From Clostridiaceae bacterium BL-3 (lineage in GTDB: Bacteria > Bacillota > Clostridia > Clostridiales > Clostridiaceae), in NCBI GenBank assembly GCA_902809985.1, contig CADDXC010000001.1, positions 992,001-1,056,000 of the forward strand: a stretch of DNA of 64,000 nt. Reading direction: 5' to 3'. The notes under the pieces were generated by a model, which had not been told where the DNA came from, did not search any database, and saw only the letters and a list, made by a program, of their open reading frames with translations. Shown here in pieces: positions 35,369-44,011 of the stretch. Within the stretch, counting starts at the first letter, position 1; every line of letters begins with the position of its first letter. A program made the position numbers and the translations under genes.

Positions 35369-36730
35369 ATGACTGATGAGAAAGTACAAAATTATGTCAA
35401 TGGAGTAATTGAAAAAGTAAAGGCAAGAAATTCAAACGAGCCTGAATTCCTACAAACAGTGGAAGAAGTTTTAGGATCTATAGGACCAGTATTTGAGAAG
35501 CATCCTGAATATATGGAACAAAATCTTTTGGAAAGATTCTGTGAACCTGAAAGACAGATAGTTTTTAGAGTTCCCTGGGTAGATGACAATGGCAAGGTAC
35601 AGGTCAACAGGGGATTTAGAGTCCAATTTAATGGCTGCATAGGACCATATAAAGGAGGACTTAGATTTCACTCATCTGTTTATATAGGCATTATTAAATT
35701 TTTAGGATTCGAACAAATACTCAAAAATTCACTTACAGGCCTTCCAATAGGTGGAGCTAAAGGTGGTTCTGACTTTGATCCAAGAGGTAAATCCGATAAT
35801 GAAGTAAGAAGATTCTGCGAGAGCTTTATGACTGAATTGTACAGACATATAGGACCGGATGTAGATGTTCCTGCCGGAGATATAGGTGTAGGAGCAAGGG
35901 AAGTAGGATATTTATATGGACAGTACAGAAGATTAAAAGGTGTGTTTGAAAACGGTGTTATTACAGGAAAAGGCTTATCTTATGGTGGAAGTTTAGTAAG
36001 ACCTGAAGCAACTGGGTATGGCGCAACTTATTTCTGTCAGGAAATTCTCAAACATGAAGGAACTGATTTAAAAGGTAAGACCGTGGCTGTATCGGGATTT
36101 GGAAATGTTGCATGGGGTGTATGCAAAAAAGTTGCACAATTAGGTGGAAAAGCTGTAACTATTTCTGGGCCGGATGGATACATCTATGATCCAGAGGGAA
36201 TAGTTACTGATGAAAAAATAAATTACCTGCTTGAGATGCGTGCTTCCGGAAGAGATAAAGTAAAAGATTATGCCGACAAGTTTGGTGTTAAATTCTTCCC
36301 TAATGAAAAACCATGGGGAGTTAAAGTTGACATAGTAATGCCGTGTGCTACTCAAAACGACATTCATCTGGAACATGCAAAACAGATAGTGGCAAATGGT
36401 ATAAAATTTGTATGTGAAGTTGCCAATATGCCTTGCACTAATGAAGCTGAACAATATTTCTTAAAGAATGATATAATACTTGGACCTTCAAAAGCAGTCA
36501 ATGCAGGTGGAGTTGCAACTTCAGCACTTGAGATGGCACAAAACAGTGAGAGATTATCCTGGTCAGCAGAAGAAGTTGACGAAAAACTCCATAACATAAT
36601 GGTTAATATATATAACAATTGTAAAAATGCATCTAAGGAATACGGATTTGGATATAACCTGCTGGCAGGAGCTAATATTGCCGGATTTGTAAAAGTGGCA
36701 GATGCAATGTATGCACAGGGAATATACTAA
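35369..36730 (+). CDS. gdhA: Glutamate dehydrogenase, hexameric type
   Basis: Interconverts glutamate with 2-oxoglutarate and ammonia. The 453-residue protein matches hexameric GDH. It shows the glutamate-binding block YKGGLRFHSSV, catalytic-Lys motif GGAKGGSDFDP, the Rossmann motif VSGFGNVAWGVCKKV, and EVANMPCTNEAEQYF. NADP preference is typical for this branch but is not provable by eye. It links glutamate made by the hut route to central carbon. The start is ATG 35369 after ACAAGGAGGGTG; the in-frame ATG at 35333 lies upstream of that site. A terminator follows. Confidence 0.95.
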   Translation: MTDEKVQNYVNGVIEKVKARNSNEPEFLQTVEEVLGSIGPVFEKHPEYMEQNLLERFCEPERQIVFRVPWVDDNGKVQVNRGFRVQFNGCIGPYKGGLRFHSSVYIGIIKFLGFEQILKNSLTGLPIGGAKGGSDFDPRGKSDNEVRRFCESFMTELYRHIGPDVDVPAGDIGVGAREVGYLYGQYRRLKGVFENGVITGKGLSYGGSLVRPEATGYGATYFCQEILKHEGTDLKGKTVAVSGFGNVAWGVCKKVAQLGGKAVTISGPDGYIYDPEGIVTDEKINYLLEMRASGRDKVKDYADKFGVKFFPNEKPWGVKVDIVMPCATQNDIHLEHAKQIVANGIKFVCEVANMPCTNEAEQYFLKNDIILGPSKAVNAGGVATSALEMAQNSERLSWSAEEVDEKLHNIMVNIYNNCKNASKEYGFGYNLLAGANIAGFVKVADAMYAQGIY

Positions 36731-36753
36731 TTATTAATACTGAATTCAAAATG

Positions 36754-36784
36754 GGCGAATTTAAAATGGATTCGCCTGTTTTTT
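36754..36784 (+). terminator. Intrinsic terminator after gdhA
   Basis: GGCGAAT (36754-36760) pairs with ATTCGCC (36770-36776), followed by TGTTTTTT. Confidence 0.75.
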
Positions 36785-36909
36785 ATTTTATATGCATTTA
36801 AAAATAAAGAATATAAATTTATATAATATTTATATTGAATAAATTTGCGTAGTATATTACTATAGTAAGGTAATATACTTATTCTTATATAAAATAAGGT
36901 GTGTGATTA

Positions 36910-38133
36910 ATGGCAAAAATAATAGTGGTTGGTGGCGGACCATCGGGAATGATGGCGGCAATAACTGCTGCAAAAAATAATAAAGACGTTATTATAATAG
37001 AAAGAAATGAAAAATTAGGCAAGAAGATGCTTATATCGGGAAAGGGAAGGTGTAATATAACCAATGGAAAAAACATAGATGAATTTTTTAATTATATTCC
37101 TGGAAATCCCTATTTCCTGTACAGTTCTCTTTATTCATTTACAAATGAAGACACCATGAAATTTTTTGATAACTTGGGAGTTAAATTAAAAATTGAGAGA
37201 GGGGATAGAATTTTCCCAATATCAAATAGATCTTCCGATTTAATTGATGCTATGAAAGATCAACTTATAAAGGAAGGAGTTAAAATAAAACTAAATTCCA
37301 GGGTAAAAAAATTTGTCTGCCATGATAAATTGATAAAGTCAGTTCAGCTTGAGGATAATTCTAAAATAGATGGAGATTATTTTATACTTTGTACAGGAGG
37401 ATTATCTTACCCTAATACAGGTTCCACAGGAGACGGATATAAAATAGCTGAGAATTTAGGTCATACTATAGTAGAGTTGAAGCCTGCTCTTGTGCCTATA
37501 GAGATAAAGGAGAGTTGGATAAATCAACTACAGGGACTTTCATTAAAAAATGTAACTTTAAGTATAGTGGATTCTAGAAACAATATTTTGTATAGAGAAT
37601 TTGGTGAAATGCTGTTTACTCATTTTGGCATATCTGGTCCTATTGTTTTAAGTGCAAGTAGAGTAGTGGAAGATAATGCCAATTTGAAGGCGGTTATAAA
37701 TTTAAAACCTGCTCTGCAATTTGAACAATTGGATAAAAGATTACAAAGAGATTTTTTGAAGTATTCAAATAAAGATTTCAAGAATTCATTAGAGGATTTA
37801 CTGCCCAAGAAGTTAATAGGAGTAGTTATAGATTTATCCAGCATAAATCCAAATAAGAAATGTAATTCCATAACAAGGGAAGAAAGATTAAAATTAGTAG
37901 ATTTATTACAAAATTTTATCATGAATATAAAGGGTCTCCGTCCTATATCTGAAGCAATAGTGACATCTGGTGGAGTAAATACAAAGGAAATAGATCCATC
38001 CACAATGAGATCAAAAATAATATCGAATTTGTATTTTGCTGGAGAATTAATTGATGTAGATGGTTATACAGGAGGCTTTAATATGCAGATTGCATTATCT
38101 ACTGGGTTTTTGGCTGGAACTCAGATAAAGTGA
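36910..38133 (+). CDS. FAD-dependent oxidoreductase, HI0933/YhiN family
   Basis: A 407-residue flavoprotein with an N-terminal dinucleotide-binding motif VVGGGPSGMMAAITAA and the family block KLGKKMLISGKGRCNITN. Further features are CTGGLSYPNTGSTGDGY, MLFTHFGISGPIVLSAS, and the C-terminal FAD motif FAGELIDVDGYTGGFNMQIAL. Members reduce diverse substrates, and BaiN in bile-acid-converting clostridia is one; the physiological role here is unknown. Cytosolic. It is followed after a 188-base gap by cmk. Confidence 0.88.
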   Translation: MAKIIVVGGGPSGMMAAITAAKNNKDVIIIERNEKLGKKMLISGKGRCNITNGKNIDEFFNYIPGNPYFLYSSLYSFTNEDTMKFFDNLGVKLKIERGDRIFPISNRSSDLIDAMKDQLIKEGVKIKLNSRVKKFVCHDKLIKSVQLEDNSKIDGDYFILCTGGLSYPNTGSTGDGYKIAENLGHTIVELKPALVPIEIKESWINQLQGLSLKNVTLSIVDSRNNILYREFGEMLFTHFGISGPIVLSASRVVEDNANLKAVINLKPALQFEQLDKRLQRDFLKYSNKDFKNSLEDLLPKKLIGVVIDLSSINPNKKCNSITREERLKLVDLLQNFIMNIKGLRPISEAIVTSGGVNTKEIDPSTMRSKIISNLYFAGELIDVDGYTGGFNMQIALSTGFLAGTQIK

Positions 38134-38321
38134 TTTTAGGATTCACATAAAAATTGTAATTATCTCATAAAGTAATTTTGTACATGAAGCATGCGTGAAT
38201 GTATTAAATTAATCCTATAAAATAAAGGATTTTATATTTTTTTATAGAATATATAATAGAATATGTTATGTATAAAATTTTATTTATAGATATAGCTTCA
38301 CTAGAAAGGCGGAATACTATT

Positions 38322-38990
38322 TTGAATATATCTGTTGCGATTGACGGTCCTGCAGCTGCGGGTAAAAGTACTATAGCAAATATTATAGCTCATAGATTTA
38401 GCCTTGTGTATATAAATACGGGATTTATGTATAGGGCTGTTACCCTTATGTGTATGAAGGAAGATGTATCTTATACAGATGTGCAGGGCGTTTGTGAAAT
38501 TGCAAAATCACTTGAGATATGTTTTGATGGAGATAGAATTTTAGTGAACGGTAAAGACTTTACAGATCTTATAAGGCAACCTAATATAAGCAGCAATGTG
38601 TCTAATTATGCTGCCATTTCTGAGCTGCGAAAATTATTGGTAGACATGCAGCAGAAAATAGCGTCAAAGTGTAATGTAGTCATGGATGGACGAGATATAG
38701 GTACTGTGGTTTTAAAAAATGCTCCTTTGAAATTTTTTCTTACCGCCAGTGCCAGTGAAAGGGCTAAGAGAAGGTGTGTAGAGCTTAATAAAAAAGGCAT
38801 ACCTGCAGAATATGATAAAGTACTGGATGAAATAATTAAAAGAGATTATATAGATTCACATAGGGCAGTTTCTCCACTTGTGAAATCAGAAGATGCGGTG
38901 GAAATAGATTCTTCTAATCTTTCTATTTTGGAGGTTGTAGAAATTATTTCAAAATACATAATAAAATATATTGAAGGGCATAATCAATAA
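38322..38990 (+). CDS. cmk: Cytidylate kinase
   Basis: Phosphorylates CMP and dCMP with ATP. About 222 residues with P-loop AIDGPAAAGKSTIA near the N-terminus, INTGFMYRAVTL, MDGRDIGTVVL, and the lid region RAKRRCVELNKKG. TTG 38322 is chosen as start because AAAGGCGG lies nine bases upstream and gives the usual family length; an in-frame ATG at 38268 adds 18 residues without a ribosome site. It lies 16 bases upstream of the ispH-S1 gene, an arrangement common in clostridia (cmk followed by ispH-rpsA). Confidence 0.93.
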   Translation: MNISVAIDGPAAAGKSTIANIIAHRFSLVYINTGFMYRAVTLMCMKEDVSYTDVQGVCEIAKSLEICFDGDRILVNGKDFTDLIRQPNISSNVSNYAAISELRKLLVDMQQKIASKCNVVMDGRDIGTVVLKNAPLKFFLTASASERAKRRCVELNKKGIPAEYDKVLDEIIKRDYIDSHRAVSPLVKSEDAVEIDSSNLSILEVVEIISKYIIKYIEGHNQ

Positions 38991-39006
38991 GATTTAAGGT
39001 GAAATT

Positions 39007-40920
39007 ATGAAAATTATACTAGCAGATAAGTCTGGATTTTGCTTTGGAGTAAAGAGAGCTGTGGAAAAAGCTGTAAGTACTCAAAAAAAATTTAAAAAAA
39101 ATATATATACTTTAGGGCCTTTAATTCATAATAATAATGTAGTAAAAAAATTAGAGGGAAAGGGAATATTTCCTATAGAAAAGGACGATATGAACAATCT
39201 TAAAGAGGGAGATGTAGTCATAATACGTTCTCACGGAGTACCTAAATATATATTTACTTTTTTGAAGGATAAAAAAATAAATGTAATAGATGCTACCTGC
39301 CCATATGTTTCAAATATACAAAAAAAAGTACAAGAATATTATAAATTGGGGTATTCTATATTAATAGTAGGTGATAAAACTCACCCTGAAGTGATTGGTA
39401 TAAATGGTTGGTGTGAAAATACTGCAATTGTATCTAAGGATGGATTAGACTTAAATAAACTTTCATCAAGACTTTGCATAGTATCACAGACTACAGAAAG
39501 ACAATCCAACTGGCAAAAAGTTTTGAGTGTAGTAATCAAACAGTGCAAAGAGTTTATTGCTTTTAACACAATATGTAGCGCCACGGAATTCCGACAAAAA
39601 TCTGCAGAGGATATTTCAAAAAAAGTTGATATGATGGTAGTACTAGGGGGAAAAAATAGTTCTAATACCACTAAATTATATGAAATATGTAAAAATAATT
39701 GTAAAAATACTATTCATGTTGAAAATTCAGGAGAAATACCTGATAATATAATTAGATCTAATAAAATAAAAACTATAGGTGTTACAGCAGGAGCTTCGAC
39801 ACCAGATTGGATAATAAAGGAGGCAATTTTAAAAATGAGTGATGACAAAAATTTGGCATTAAATGAGCAATTATCTTATATGGATAAAAATGATACTCAA
39901 ATAATATTAGGGGAAAAAATCAAAGGGACTGTAATATCTGTAAATCCAAATGAGGTCTTTTTAAATATAGGATATAAATCGGATGGCATACTTCCTAAAT
40001 CTGAAATAACCAGAAATGAAGAGGATGATTTGGAACAGCTAATACATCTGGGTGATGAGCTGGAAGTAAAGGTAATACGAAGACAAAATGAAGATGGATA
40101 TGTAGTGCTTTCTAAATTAGAACTAGAAAGAGAAAATGCATATAGAGAATTAAGAGAAAATAATGGGAAGGATACTATTTTAAAGGTTACGGTAAAAGAA
40201 GCCGTAAATGGTGGACTTGTGGCAAATTATAAGGGCGCTAGGGTTTTTATACCGGCTTCCCATGTAGAATTATATCATGTGAATGATCTTTCCCAATATG
40301 TGGATAAAGAATTGGATGTAAATATAATTGAATTTAAAGAGGAGAAAAGAGGAACCAGAATAGTAGCTTCGAGAAGAGAACTCTTAAGGGCAGAAAGAGA
40401 AAAGATAGAGGAAAAAACCTGGAATATACTTCAAAAGGATACAGTAGTGGAGGGAGAAGTTAGAAGATTAACTGATTTTGGTGCTTTTGTAGATGTACAG
40501 GGAGTTGATGGTTTGCTTCATGTATCTGAACTATCCTGGGGAAGAGTAGGTAAGCCAAGCGATGTTTTAAAAATAGGAGATAAGATCAAAGTTTATATAT
40601 TGGATGTGGATAAGGAAAAAAGAAAATTATCATTATCTATGAAAAAACTTATGGAAAATCCTTGGAATAATGTTGATGTAAAATATCCAGTAGGCAGTGT
40701 AGTACTTGGAAAAGTAGTCAGGTTTGCAAGTTTTGGTGCTTTTGTGGAATTGGAACCCGGAGTAGATGCACTTGTCCATATATCTCAAATAAGCCATAAG
40801 AGAATAGATAAACCTGAAGATGTGTTAAAGGTTGGTGAAGAGGTAAAAGCAAAAATCTTGGAAGTAAACAAGGAGAATGAAAAAATAGCTTTAAGTATAA
40901 AAGAAGTGGATGATATCTAA
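39007..40920 (+). CDS. ispH: IspH fused to four-repeat ribosomal S1-type protein
   Basis: A bifunctional 637-residue protein. Residues 1-280 are HMBPP reductase (IspH/LytB), last step of the MEP isoprenoid pathway, with [4Fe-4S] ligands C12 (SGFCFG), C98 (DATCPYV) and C190 (NTICSAT). From about residue 295 there are four S1 RNA-binding repeats, e.g. GTVISVNPNEVFLNIGYKSD, DFGAFVDVQGVDGLLHVSEL and SFGAFVELEPGVDALVHISQ. This fusion is known in Clostridium. Its physiological reason, perhaps coupling ribosome or RNA function to redox state, is not settled. It lies 16 bases after cmk. Confidence 0.94.
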   Translation: MKIILADKSGFCFGVKRAVEKAVSTQKKFKKNIYTLGPLIHNNNVVKKLEGKGIFPIEKDDMNNLKEGDVVIIRSHGVPKYIFTFLKDKKINVIDATCPYVSNIQKKVQEYYKLGYSILIVGDKTHPEVIGINGWCENTAIVSKDGLDLNKLSSRLCIVSQTTERQSNWQKVLSVVIKQCKEFIAFNTICSATEFRQKSAEDISKKVDMMVVLGGKNSSNTTKLYEICKNNCKNTIHVENSGEIPDNIIRSNKIKTIGVTAGASTPDWIIKEAILKMSDDKNLALNEQLSYMDKNDTQIILGEKIKGTVISVNPNEVFLNIGYKSDGILPKSEITRNEEDDLEQLIHLGDELEVKVIRRQNEDGYVVLSKLELERENAYRELRENNGKDTILKVTVKEAVNGGLVANYKGARVFIPASHVELYHVNDLSQYVDKELDVNIIEFKEEKRGTRIVASRRELLRAEREKIEEKTWNILQKDTVVEGEVRRLTDFGAFVDVQGVDGLLHVSELSWGRVGKPSDVLKIGDKIKVYILDVDKEKRKLSLSMKKLMENPWNNVDVKYPVGSVVLGKVVRFASFGAFVELEPGVDALVHISQISHKRIDKPEDVLKVGEEVKAKILEVNKENEKIALSIKEVDDI

Positions 40921-41103
40921 TATAAAATTTTGTAATATAAATGTACTGCTATTCTAAATTTTATACTAAAATTAACTTACTACCTTAGAAATTTAAATAT
41001 AATTTTATAAAATATTTCTTTTTCTTCAATATATATAGGAAATTAGAGAAATATATAAGTATTCAAAGGTTTCAAAAGTAAATTTTTAATATTGCTATAT
41101 ATA

Positions 41104-41131
41104 TTGACTTTTTCATTATTTTTGATAAAAT
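41104..41131 (+). promoter_or_regulatory. Sigma-A-type promoter for speD
   Basis: TTGACT (41104-41109), a 16-base spacer and TAAAAT (41126-41131), about 40 bases upstream of speD. The rest of the 250-base spacer is very AT-rich with no structure recognised. Confidence 0.55.
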
Positions 41132-41170
41132 TTAATTGTTATATTTTATCTAAGGGGGTAAATATGAAAA

Positions 41171-41551
41171 ATGAATGAATTAGGACGGCACATTTTGGCA
41201 GAAATCTACGGATGTGATGCTGAAATATTGGATAGCAAAGAATTTATAGAGAAAATAATGGTGGATTCTGCATTAAAGGCAGGTGCTGAAATAAGAGAAG
41301 TTGCTTTTCACAAATTCAGTCCACAGGGTGTAAGTGGTGTAGTTATAATATCAGAATCCCATTTAACCATTCATACATGGCCAGAACTTGGTTATGCTGC
41401 TGTGGACGTATTTACTTGTGGAGATAGAATAAATCCTTGGGATGCATGCAATTATATGACGGAGAAGTTTAATGCAAAAAATATGACAGCAACTGAGATA
41501 AAAAGAGGTATATTCGAACATGTGGTAGAAGTAAAAGCCTCAAATATATAA
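41171..41551 (+). CDS. speD: S-adenosylmethionine decarboxylase proenzyme (short form)
   Basis: Makes decarboxylated SAM, the aminopropyl donor for spermidine. The 126-residue pyruvoyl proenzyme matches the Thermotoga-type class 1B form: self-cleavage between Glu62 and Ser63 in [13 protein letters not shown], proton-relay His68, and catalytic Cys83 in VFTCG. No spermidine synthase (speE) lies nearby. ATG 41171 is 12 bases after AAGGGGG. An out-of-frame ATG at 41164 closer to it encodes only four residues (MKNE), a possible mini-leader. Confidence 0.93.
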   Translation: MNELGRHILAEIYGCDAEILDSKEFIEKIMVDSALKAGAEIREVAFHKFSPQGVSGVVIISESHLTIHTWPELGYAAVDVFTCGDRINPWDACNYMTEKFNAKNMTATEIKRGIFEHVVEVKASNI

Positions 41552-41552
41552 G

Positions 41553-41583
41553 AGATCATCGTGTAAGGTGATCTTTTATTTTA
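41553..41583 (+). terminator. Terminator after speD, overlapping next leader
   Basis: AGATCATC (41553-41560) pairs with GGTGATCT (41567-41574, one G-U) around GTGTAA, followed by TTTATTTT. It ends just before the ribosome site of the GNAT gene, so read-through may be limited. Confidence 0.65.
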
Positions 41584-41598
41584 TAAGGTGAAAATTAA

Positions 41599-42486
41599 AT
41601 GTATAAATGTATAAAGCTAATAAAGAAAAATTTAAAATATTTTAGAGAACTAAATAGTAAGCGAACCCTATTTAATTCTTTAAATAAGGATTTTTTTCAG
41701 GTCTATGACAATTGTAATTTTATTCAAAAGATGATTCTGAGAAATAAAGTAAAACTTATCAAAAACAATGTCAAATATATAGGCTACATTTGGACAGATA
41801 TCTATAATAAGAATGTTTGCTATATAAATGCTATGAATGTATTATATGGATACAATAATATGAGTAGTTTGCCCTATAAATATTTAATAAATACCATTAA
41901 GGAAAATTGCATCATAAGATATTTATGTGAAAACAATGATTATAATTTTAAGCTGTTAAAAAGTGTGGGATTTGAAAAAAAGGAAGGTACATTGATTTTG
42001 TATAAGGAGCTTCCTGAAAATATGCATTTTATTTTAAATAGAGAACTCGAATTTGAAATGCTGCAGAAAGGTAAAGATGAAGGAAAAAGATGTGAAATAC
42101 AAAATAAAATATTTCAAGAGGACAATAGAGTTCCCCTTACTTTGGAAGATATTTTTTTTGATGAAGTTCAGGATTATTATTTTGAAAAAGGTGCAGTTTT
42201 TTTAAAAAAGAACAATGAATATATAGGATATGGACAGTTTATTATAGAAAATGGTATTCCTGTTATAGTAAATTTTGGTATAATAAAAGAATTCAGAGGG
42301 AAGGGATATAGTAAATTTCTCTTAATGTATATTTTGAAATTAATACATTCCAATGGATTCAATAAAATAATAATAAAAGTAAAGAACTCCAATTATATAG
42401 CTTTAAATTTGTATAAAAGTGTTGGATTTGAAGTGAAAAAGGAACAATATTATTTGGAGTTAAGGCATGGAGATAATGATTTTTGA
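41599..42486 (+). CDS. GNAT-family N-acetyltransferase
   Basis: A 295-residue acetyltransferase. The C-terminal half (about residues 150-290) carries the GNAT core with the acetyl-CoA loop EFRGKGYSKFLLMYIL (R/Q-x-x-G-x-G type) and the strand-helix NYIALNLYKSVGFEVKK. The N-terminal half, lysine-rich, may be a degenerate second GNAT-like domain (YKYLINTIKENCIIRYLCENN, LLKSVGFEKKEGTLILY), which would make it a tandem GNAT. The substrate is unknown. ATG 41599 follows TAAGGTGAAA. A hairpin terminator follows. Confidence 0.8.
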   Translation: MYKCIKLIKKNLKYFRELNSKRTLFNSLNKDFFQVYDNCNFIQKMILRNKVKLIKNNVKYIGYIWTDIYNKNVCYINAMNVLYGYNNMSSLPYKYLINTIKENCIIRYLCENNDYNFKLLKSVGFEKKEGTLILYKELPENMHFILNRELEFEMLQKGKDEGKRCEIQNKIFQEDNRVPLTLEDIFFDEVQDYYFEKGAVFLKKNNEYIGYGQFIIENGIPVIVNFGIIKEFRGKGYSKFLLMYILKLIHSNGFNKIIIKVKNSNYIALNLYKSVGFEVKKEQYYLELRHGDNDF

Positions 42487-42505
42487 ATGGAAAAAGGTTA
42501 AAACG

Positions 42506-42530
42506 AGCCACCTGTAAAACAGGTGGCTAT
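42506..42530. terminator. Hairpin between GNAT gene and convergent aminotransferase
   Basis: AGCCACCTGT pairs with ACAGGTGGCT around AAA (42506-42528). The adjacent T-tracts are weak, but its position between convergent genes supports terminator function for both. Confidence 0.6.
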
Positions 42531-42536
42531 AATTAA

Positions 42537-43733
42537 TTATTCTCTTGCATTTTTATATTCTTCTATTGCTATTTTCAATAGATTTACAGCGTCTTTTAAA
42601 TCATCACAGTTCAAGCAATAGGATATTCTTATTTCATCTTCCCCTAATCCTGGTGTAGCATAAAAACCATTAGCAGGAGCAACCATTACTGTCTTTCCAT
42701 CCTTTTCAAAATCGGTCAATAAGAATTTTGCAAAGTTTTCCGCATTTTTAACAGGTAATTTTGCAACTACATAAAAAGCACCGCTTGGCTTTTTACATAT
42801 CACTCCAGGTATTTTGCCAAGGCCTTCCATTAATATGTCTCTTCTTTTTTGATATTCTGCTCTTGTTTCAACAAAATAGCTTTCGGGAGTATCTTTTAAT
42901 GCAGTAGCTCCAATTTGTTCTACCGTAGGAACGCAAAGTCTAGACTGGCATAATTTCATTACATTGTGAATAAATTCCTTATTTTTTGAGGCAACTAGTC
43001 CAATTCTTGCACCACATGCACTATAACGTTTAGATATACTATCCACTACAATTACTCTATCGGCGATGTCCTTTAGACTTAGAATAGAAGTGTAATTTAA
43101 TCCATCATATACAAATTCCCTATAAACTTCATCTGCTATAAGGTATAAGTCATGTTCCTTAGCTATATCTCCAAGCATTCTGAGCTCTTCTGCAGAATAT
43201 ACTGTACCTGTTGGGTTTCCAGGATTTGAAATCATAAGTGCCCTTGTTTTATCAGTTATTTTACTTTCTATTACGTCTTTACTTGGCAGATGGAATCCCT
43301 CTTCTGCTTTTGTCAAATATGGAACCATTTTAGCTGAAGCTGTTTCTGCAAATCCATTGTAGTTTGTATAAAATGGTTCAGGTGAAATTATTTCATCTCC
43401 AGGATCGCATATAGTCATGAAAGTTAACATTATAGCTTCACTACCGCCGTTGGTTACTACTAATTCATCTTTAGTAAATTCCGTACCCCATTTTTTATAA
43501 TACTCTATAAAACTTTCCTGTAATTCATCCATTCCCTGTGATTCTGTATATGCTAGAACACTGGTTTTAAATTTTTCAATTGCCTTAAAAAATAAATCTG
43601 GAGTCTTTACATCAGGTTGTCCAATATTTAAATGATACACCTTTATACCTCTTTTTTTTGCAGCAGTTGCATAAGGTGCCAATTTACGTATAGGTGAAAA
43701 TTGCATGTTTAAAATTCTATTTGATAATTTCAT
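42537..43733 (-). CDS. PLP-dependent aminotransferase, class I/II (AspC/AraT-like)
   Basis: A 398-residue fold-type I aminotransferase. The PLP Lys is in VDSISKRYSACGARIG; other landmarks are NIGQPDVKTPD, NGGSEAIMLTF, ISNPGNPTGTVYS and ADEVYREF. The N-terminal NIGQPD and SKRYSACG pattern matches the broad aspartate/aromatic aminotransferase subfamily in which clostridial members remain poorly specified. It may act on aspartate, aromatic amino acids or related keto acids. RBS GTGGAGGG precedes ATG 43733. It follows a second aminotransferase and a 51-residue ORF in the same direction, so co-transcription is possible. Confidence 0.85.
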   Translation of the reverse strand: MKLSNRILNMQFSPIRKLAPYATAAKKRGIKVYHLNIGQPDVKTPDLFFKAIEKFKTSVLAYTESQGMDELQESFIEYYKKWGTEFTKDELVVTNGGSEAIMLTFMTICDPGDEIISPEPFYTNYNGFAETASAKMVPYLTKAEEGFHLPSKDVIESKITDKTRALMISNPGNPTGTVYSAEELRMLGDIAKEHDLYLIADEVYREFVYDGLNYTSILSLKDIADRVIVVDSISKRYSACGARIGLVASKNKEFIHNVMKLCQSRLCVPTVEQIGATALKDTPESYFVETRAEYQKRRDILMEGLGKIPGVICKKPSGAFYVVAKLPVKNAENFAKFLLTDFEKDGKTVMVAPANGFYATPGLGEDEIRISYCLNCDDLKDAVNLLKIAIEEYKNARE

Positions 43734-43798
43734 AAGAAATATCCCTCCACTTTTGATTTAAATTAGCTAGGCTATAAAAATGTCGCAATGAAATCTCT

Positions 43799-43954
43799 TC
43801 ATTTAATTATATTTTTTATAGGAATATGAATTGATTTTAATTCAAACATACTTTGATTTTGAAAATTATTGAAATAACCCCTATCTCCAATACAATTAGC
43901 TCTTAATTTACATTTTTTTTCTTCCAGTTCTTCAGAATTTTTTATATCATACAT
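43799..43954 (-). CDS. Small ORF, 51 aa, between two aminotransferases
   Basis: A short gene that standard length cut-offs miss. ATG 43954 is preceded at ideal distance by AAAGGAGAGG. The 51-residue product begins MYDIKNSEELEEKKC, has two Cys (C15, C21), a charged N-terminal half and a C-terminus ending IPIKNIIK. No domain or membrane helix is recognised. It lies 57 bases after the upstream aminotransferase and 65 before the next. The strong ribosome site lies in the 3' arm of a hairpin (43961-43996), so translation may be regulated. Coding status is inferred from the ribosome site and frame; conservation is not known. Confidence 0.5.
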   Translation of the reverse strand: MYDIKNSEELEEKKCKLRANCIGDRGYFNNFQNQSMFELKSIHIPIKNIIK

Positions 43955-43960
43955 GATATC

Positions 43961-43996
43961 CTCTCCTTTTAGAGAAAGTTTAACCCAAAAGGAGAG
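43961..43996 (-). promoter_or_regulatory. Hairpin that can sequester the ribosome site of the 51-aa ORF
   Basis: CTCTCCTTTT (43961-43970) and AAAAGGAGAG (43987-43996) form a 10-bp inverted repeat with a 16-base loop. On the minus-strand transcript the 3' arm contains AAAAGGAGAG, which is the ribosome-binding site of the small ORF. Confidence 0.5.
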
Positions 43997-44011
43997 ATTT
44001 TATTCTATAAA

